Positions 63,876 to 64,000 of a stretch of 64,000 nt of DNA are shown here, piece by piece. The stretch comes from Sphingobium sp. Its GTDB lineage: Bacteria > Pseudomonadota > Alphaproteobacteria > Sphingomonadales > Sphingomonadaceae. The translations under genes and the position numbers were made by a program. The stretch is taken from assembly GCA_017745115.1 (NCBI GenBank), contig JAGIAA010000010.1:5851-69850 (forward strand), written 5' to 3'. Within the stretch, counting starts at the first letter, position 1. Each line of letters starts with the position of its first letter. Below the pieces are notes generated by a model. The model was not told the DNA's origin and did not search any database. It worked only from the letters and a program-made list of their open reading frames with translations.

Positions 63876-64000
63876 ATGAAGAAACTCGGCCTCATCGGCG
63901 GTCTCAGCTGGACCTCGACCGCGCGCTATTACGAGCTCATCAACCGAGCCGTGCAGGACCGCCTCGGCGGACTGCACAGTGCGACGCTGATCATCGAAAG
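63876..64000 (+). CDS. Aspartate/glutamate racemase family protein, 3' end outside window
   Basis: The first 41 codons of a gene running past the window. MKKLGLIGGLSWTSTARYYE and LINRAVQDRLGGLHSA match the N-terminus of cytoplasmic Asp/Glu racemases of the YgeA group. The catalytic Cys residues lie in the part not seen. AAGAAAGG is the ribosome site. Confidence 0.8.
   Translation, partial: MKKLGLIGGLSWTSTARYYELINRAVQDRLGGLHSATLIIE

Overview
The window looks like chromosomal DNA of a sphingomonad-type alphaproteobacterium (order Sphingomonadales). The basis is high GC content, a GcrA cell-cycle regulator, two large TonB-dependent receptors and an OprB-type porin, a compact Entner-Doudoroff operon (zwf-edd-glk-eda), split transhydrogenase genes (pntAa/pntAb/pntB) preceded by a tiny aa3-type cytochrome oxidase subunit IV gene, and many short palindromic intergenic repeats. 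I see no rRNA, CRISPR array, transposase or intact prophage. Genus and species cannot be told from the sequence alone.

Layout. 1-8 kb: a nitrilase-family end, a TonB receptor with a Gln/Gly-rich insert, an NTF2-like protein, an OprB porin and a chemotaxis receptor. 8-19.9 kb: tRNA-Arg with a duplicated 3' end, ppdK plus a coupled small exported protein, glyQ/glyS (glyS carries an in-frame palindromic repeat), two TraB/GumN proteins, a PAS-receiver protein, rplY and pth. 19.9-31.2 kb: an M28 peptidase, a membrane protein with a charged linker, a sterol-desaturase-like hydroxylase, a second TonB receptor, a radical SAM/UdgX DNA-repair pair, tRNA-Leu, a tandemly duplicated retropepsin-like protein and a ClpX-type zinc-finger protein. 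31.5-36.4 kb: the Entner-Doudoroff operon. 36.5-42.2 kb: an AraC regulator, an SH3 protein, a 2-hydroxyacid dehydrogenase, an NTF2 protein, and pobA/pobR followed by a decayed second pobA. 42.4-47.8 kb: a surface-glycan or lipid modification cluster (Kdo-hydroxylase-like oxygenase, FkbM methyltransferase, GT2, flippase-like protein, FAD oxidoreductase). 48-57.5 kb: a MarR/serine-hydrolase pair with a palindromic operator, tRNA-Ser, hspQ, an ABC-2 permease, gcrA, an isolated rutD, parE, a DUF6152 protein and a membrane protein with a C-terminal YEATS-like domain. 57.7-64 kb: an NtrC-type regulator, then cox4-pntAa-(hypothetical)-(two exported VOC proteins)-pntAb-pntB, and the start of an Asp/Glu racemase.

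How the genes fit together. Central carbon metabolism stands out: glucose phosphorylation and the Entner-Doudoroff route to pyruvate, pyruvate phosphate dikinase for return flow to PEP, and transhydrogenase to balance the NADPH made by zwf. Outer-membrane uptake proteins feed this, and pobA opens a 4-hydroxybenzoate route. The least explained units are the YEATS-like membrane protein, the duplicated retropepsin protein with its zinc-finger neighbour, the exported VOC pair inside the transhydrogenase operon, the 42-48 kb surface cluster, and the repeat-bearing glyS.
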